Assembly: GCA_016124585.1 (NCBI GenBank)
Contig: WGNL01000007.1
Span: 1 to 64,000 of the forward strand
Origin: Bacteroidota bacterium
GTDB taxonomy: Bacteria > Bacteroidota > Bacteroidia > Chitinophagales > Saprospiraceae
Direction: 5' to 3'
DNA length: 64,000 nt
Shown here: positions 63,381 through 64,000 of the stretch, piece after piece
How the letters are laid out: every line of letters starts with the position of its first letter
Position numbering within the stretch: the stretch's first letter is position 1
The notes under the pieces: generated by a model
The model's input: the letters and a program-made list of their open reading frames with translations, nothing else
Databases searched by the model: none
What the model was told of the DNA's origin: nothing
Translations under genes and position numbers: made by a program

Positions 63381-64000
63381 ATGAGAATATTACTTGTCGA
63401 AGACGAAGAGAACATCCGGGATGTCGTGAAGCTGAACCTTGAACTGGAAGGCTTTGAGGTCGTGGCTACTGGCAAGGGCTGGGACGGTTTGAAGTTTTTT
63501 CGGGAACAACATTTTGACCTCATCATTTTGGATGTGATGCTGCCAGAAATCAACGGCTTCGAGATTTGCGAGCAAATCAGATTGTCCAACATGGAAGTAC
63601 CCATCATATTCCTAACGGCGAAGGACGGTCCAATTGACCGGATCACTGGCTTGAAGAAGGGCGCTGACGACTATTTGACCAAGCCATTTCACCTCGAAGA
63701 ACTGCTCCTGCGGGTCAACAACCTCATCCGCCGGACCAACAAAGCGCCTGAAAACACGCCTGAAGTCGTTCAATTCGGCAAGAACAAGGTCAATTTCAGA
63801 ACCTTCGAGGCAGAGGGGAACGATGGCCCCTTTGTTTTGACGAAGAAAGAAGCCATGCTACTCAAACTCCTCATCGACCGCAAAAACGAAGTCGTTTCAC
63901 GCAATCAAATCCTACAGTCCGTCTGGGGTTACGACGTCTATCCCTCCACCCGCACGATTGACAATTTTATCCTCTCGTTTCGGAAATATTTTGAAGAAGA
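63381..64000 (+). CDS. OmpR/PhoB-family response regulator (truncated by window end)
   Basis: At least 206 residues are visible and the frame is still open at the window edge. The receiver domain has MRILLVEDEENIRDV, phospho-acceptor Asp51 (IILDVMLPEINGFE) and the Lys in DYLTKPFHLEELLLRV. The winged-helix DNA-binding domain begins near residue 130 (VLTKKEAMLLKLLIDRKNEVVSRNQILQSVWGYD). It is probably co-transcribed with the kinase upstream. Confidence 0.95.
   Translation, partial: MRILLVEDEENIRDVVKLNLELEGFEVVATGKGWDGLKFFREQHFDLIILDVMLPEINGFEICEQIRLSNMEVPIIFLTAKDGPIDRITGLKKGADDYLTKPFHLEELLLRVNNLIRRTNKAPENTPEVVQFGKNKVNFRTFEAEGNDGPFVLTKKEAMLLKLLIDRKNEVVSRNQILQSVWGYDVYPSTRTIDNFILSFRKYFEE

Overview
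The window looks like a chromosome segment of a Bacteroidota bacterium, most likely from the Saprospiria or a close relative (inference; no 16S rRNA is present). Three things point there. Six large secreted proteins end in the ~75-residue C-terminal sorting domain of the type IX secretion system (T9SS; motifs such as VFPNPTS and GLYFVEF). Several genes carry the phylum's promoter type (TTTG, about 16-22 nt, TANNTTTG) and lack clear Shine-Dalgarno sequences. The core genes (BatD, GrpE, DnaJ, RecO, LytS/LytR, TonB-domain proteins) have Bacteroidota-style architectures. No transposase, integrase, phage gene or CRISPR array was seen.

Layout. 0-0.2 kb: the 3' end of an rRNA operon (5S rRNA and terminator). 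0.2-3.2 kb: membrane proteins, a YhhN-type lysoplasmalogenase-like protein and BatD. 3.3-5.3 kb: grpE-dnaJ chaperone pair. 5.4-12.5 kb: membrane-anchored subtilase, phosphoglycerate dehydrogenase, T9SS-exported PGRP-type amidase, secreted S37/S28-type serine peptidase and a membrane dipeptidase. 12.7-17.6 kb: PKD/OmpA envelope protein, CPBP protease, small fibronectin-type secreted protein and a helical protein of unknown function. 18-20.5 kb: a cohesin/dockerin-like T9SS protein. 20.6-21.5 kb: a gene-poor stretch holding a tandem array of short repeat units, each followed by a terminator-like hairpin; this is the least explained part of the window. 21.6-34 kb: mixed housekeeping genes (quinone oxidoreductase-like MDR, lipoprotein, tRNA-Arg, OmpA lipoprotein, TonB-domain protein, Gfo/Idh/MocA oxidoreductase, RecO, acetyl-CoA synthetase, QueD-like protein, LytS/LytR two-component pair, SDR epimerase). 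34.4-41.8 kb: a secreted protein of unknown function, a 1358-residue T9SS protein, a retropepsin-like protease and TrmO. 42.4-55.2 kb: two giant T9SS surface proteins (2423 and 1658 residues) built of four-cysteine tandem repeats and sharing one long C-terminal module. 55.4-58.5 kb: DUF6089 barrel protein, DUF2188 protein, a TIR/SLOG-like Rossmannoid protein, SPOR protein and tRNA-Leu. 58.5-64 kb: a T9SS sialidase-fold protein, Nif3-like protein, coiled-coil zinc-ribbon protein, and a histidine kinase with an OmpR-type regulator cut by the window end.

How the genes fit together. Much of the window encodes the cell envelope and secreted proteome: exported hydrolases (amidase, dipeptidase, peptidases, sialidase-like protein), OmpA/TonB/SPOR envelope proteins and very long disulfide-rich surface proteins. 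The T9SS translocon itself is not here, so the cargo must use machinery encoded elsewhere. Many genes are single transcription units separated by strong hairpins. Operon-like pairs are grpE-dnaJ, lytS-lytR and the closing histidine kinase-response regulator.
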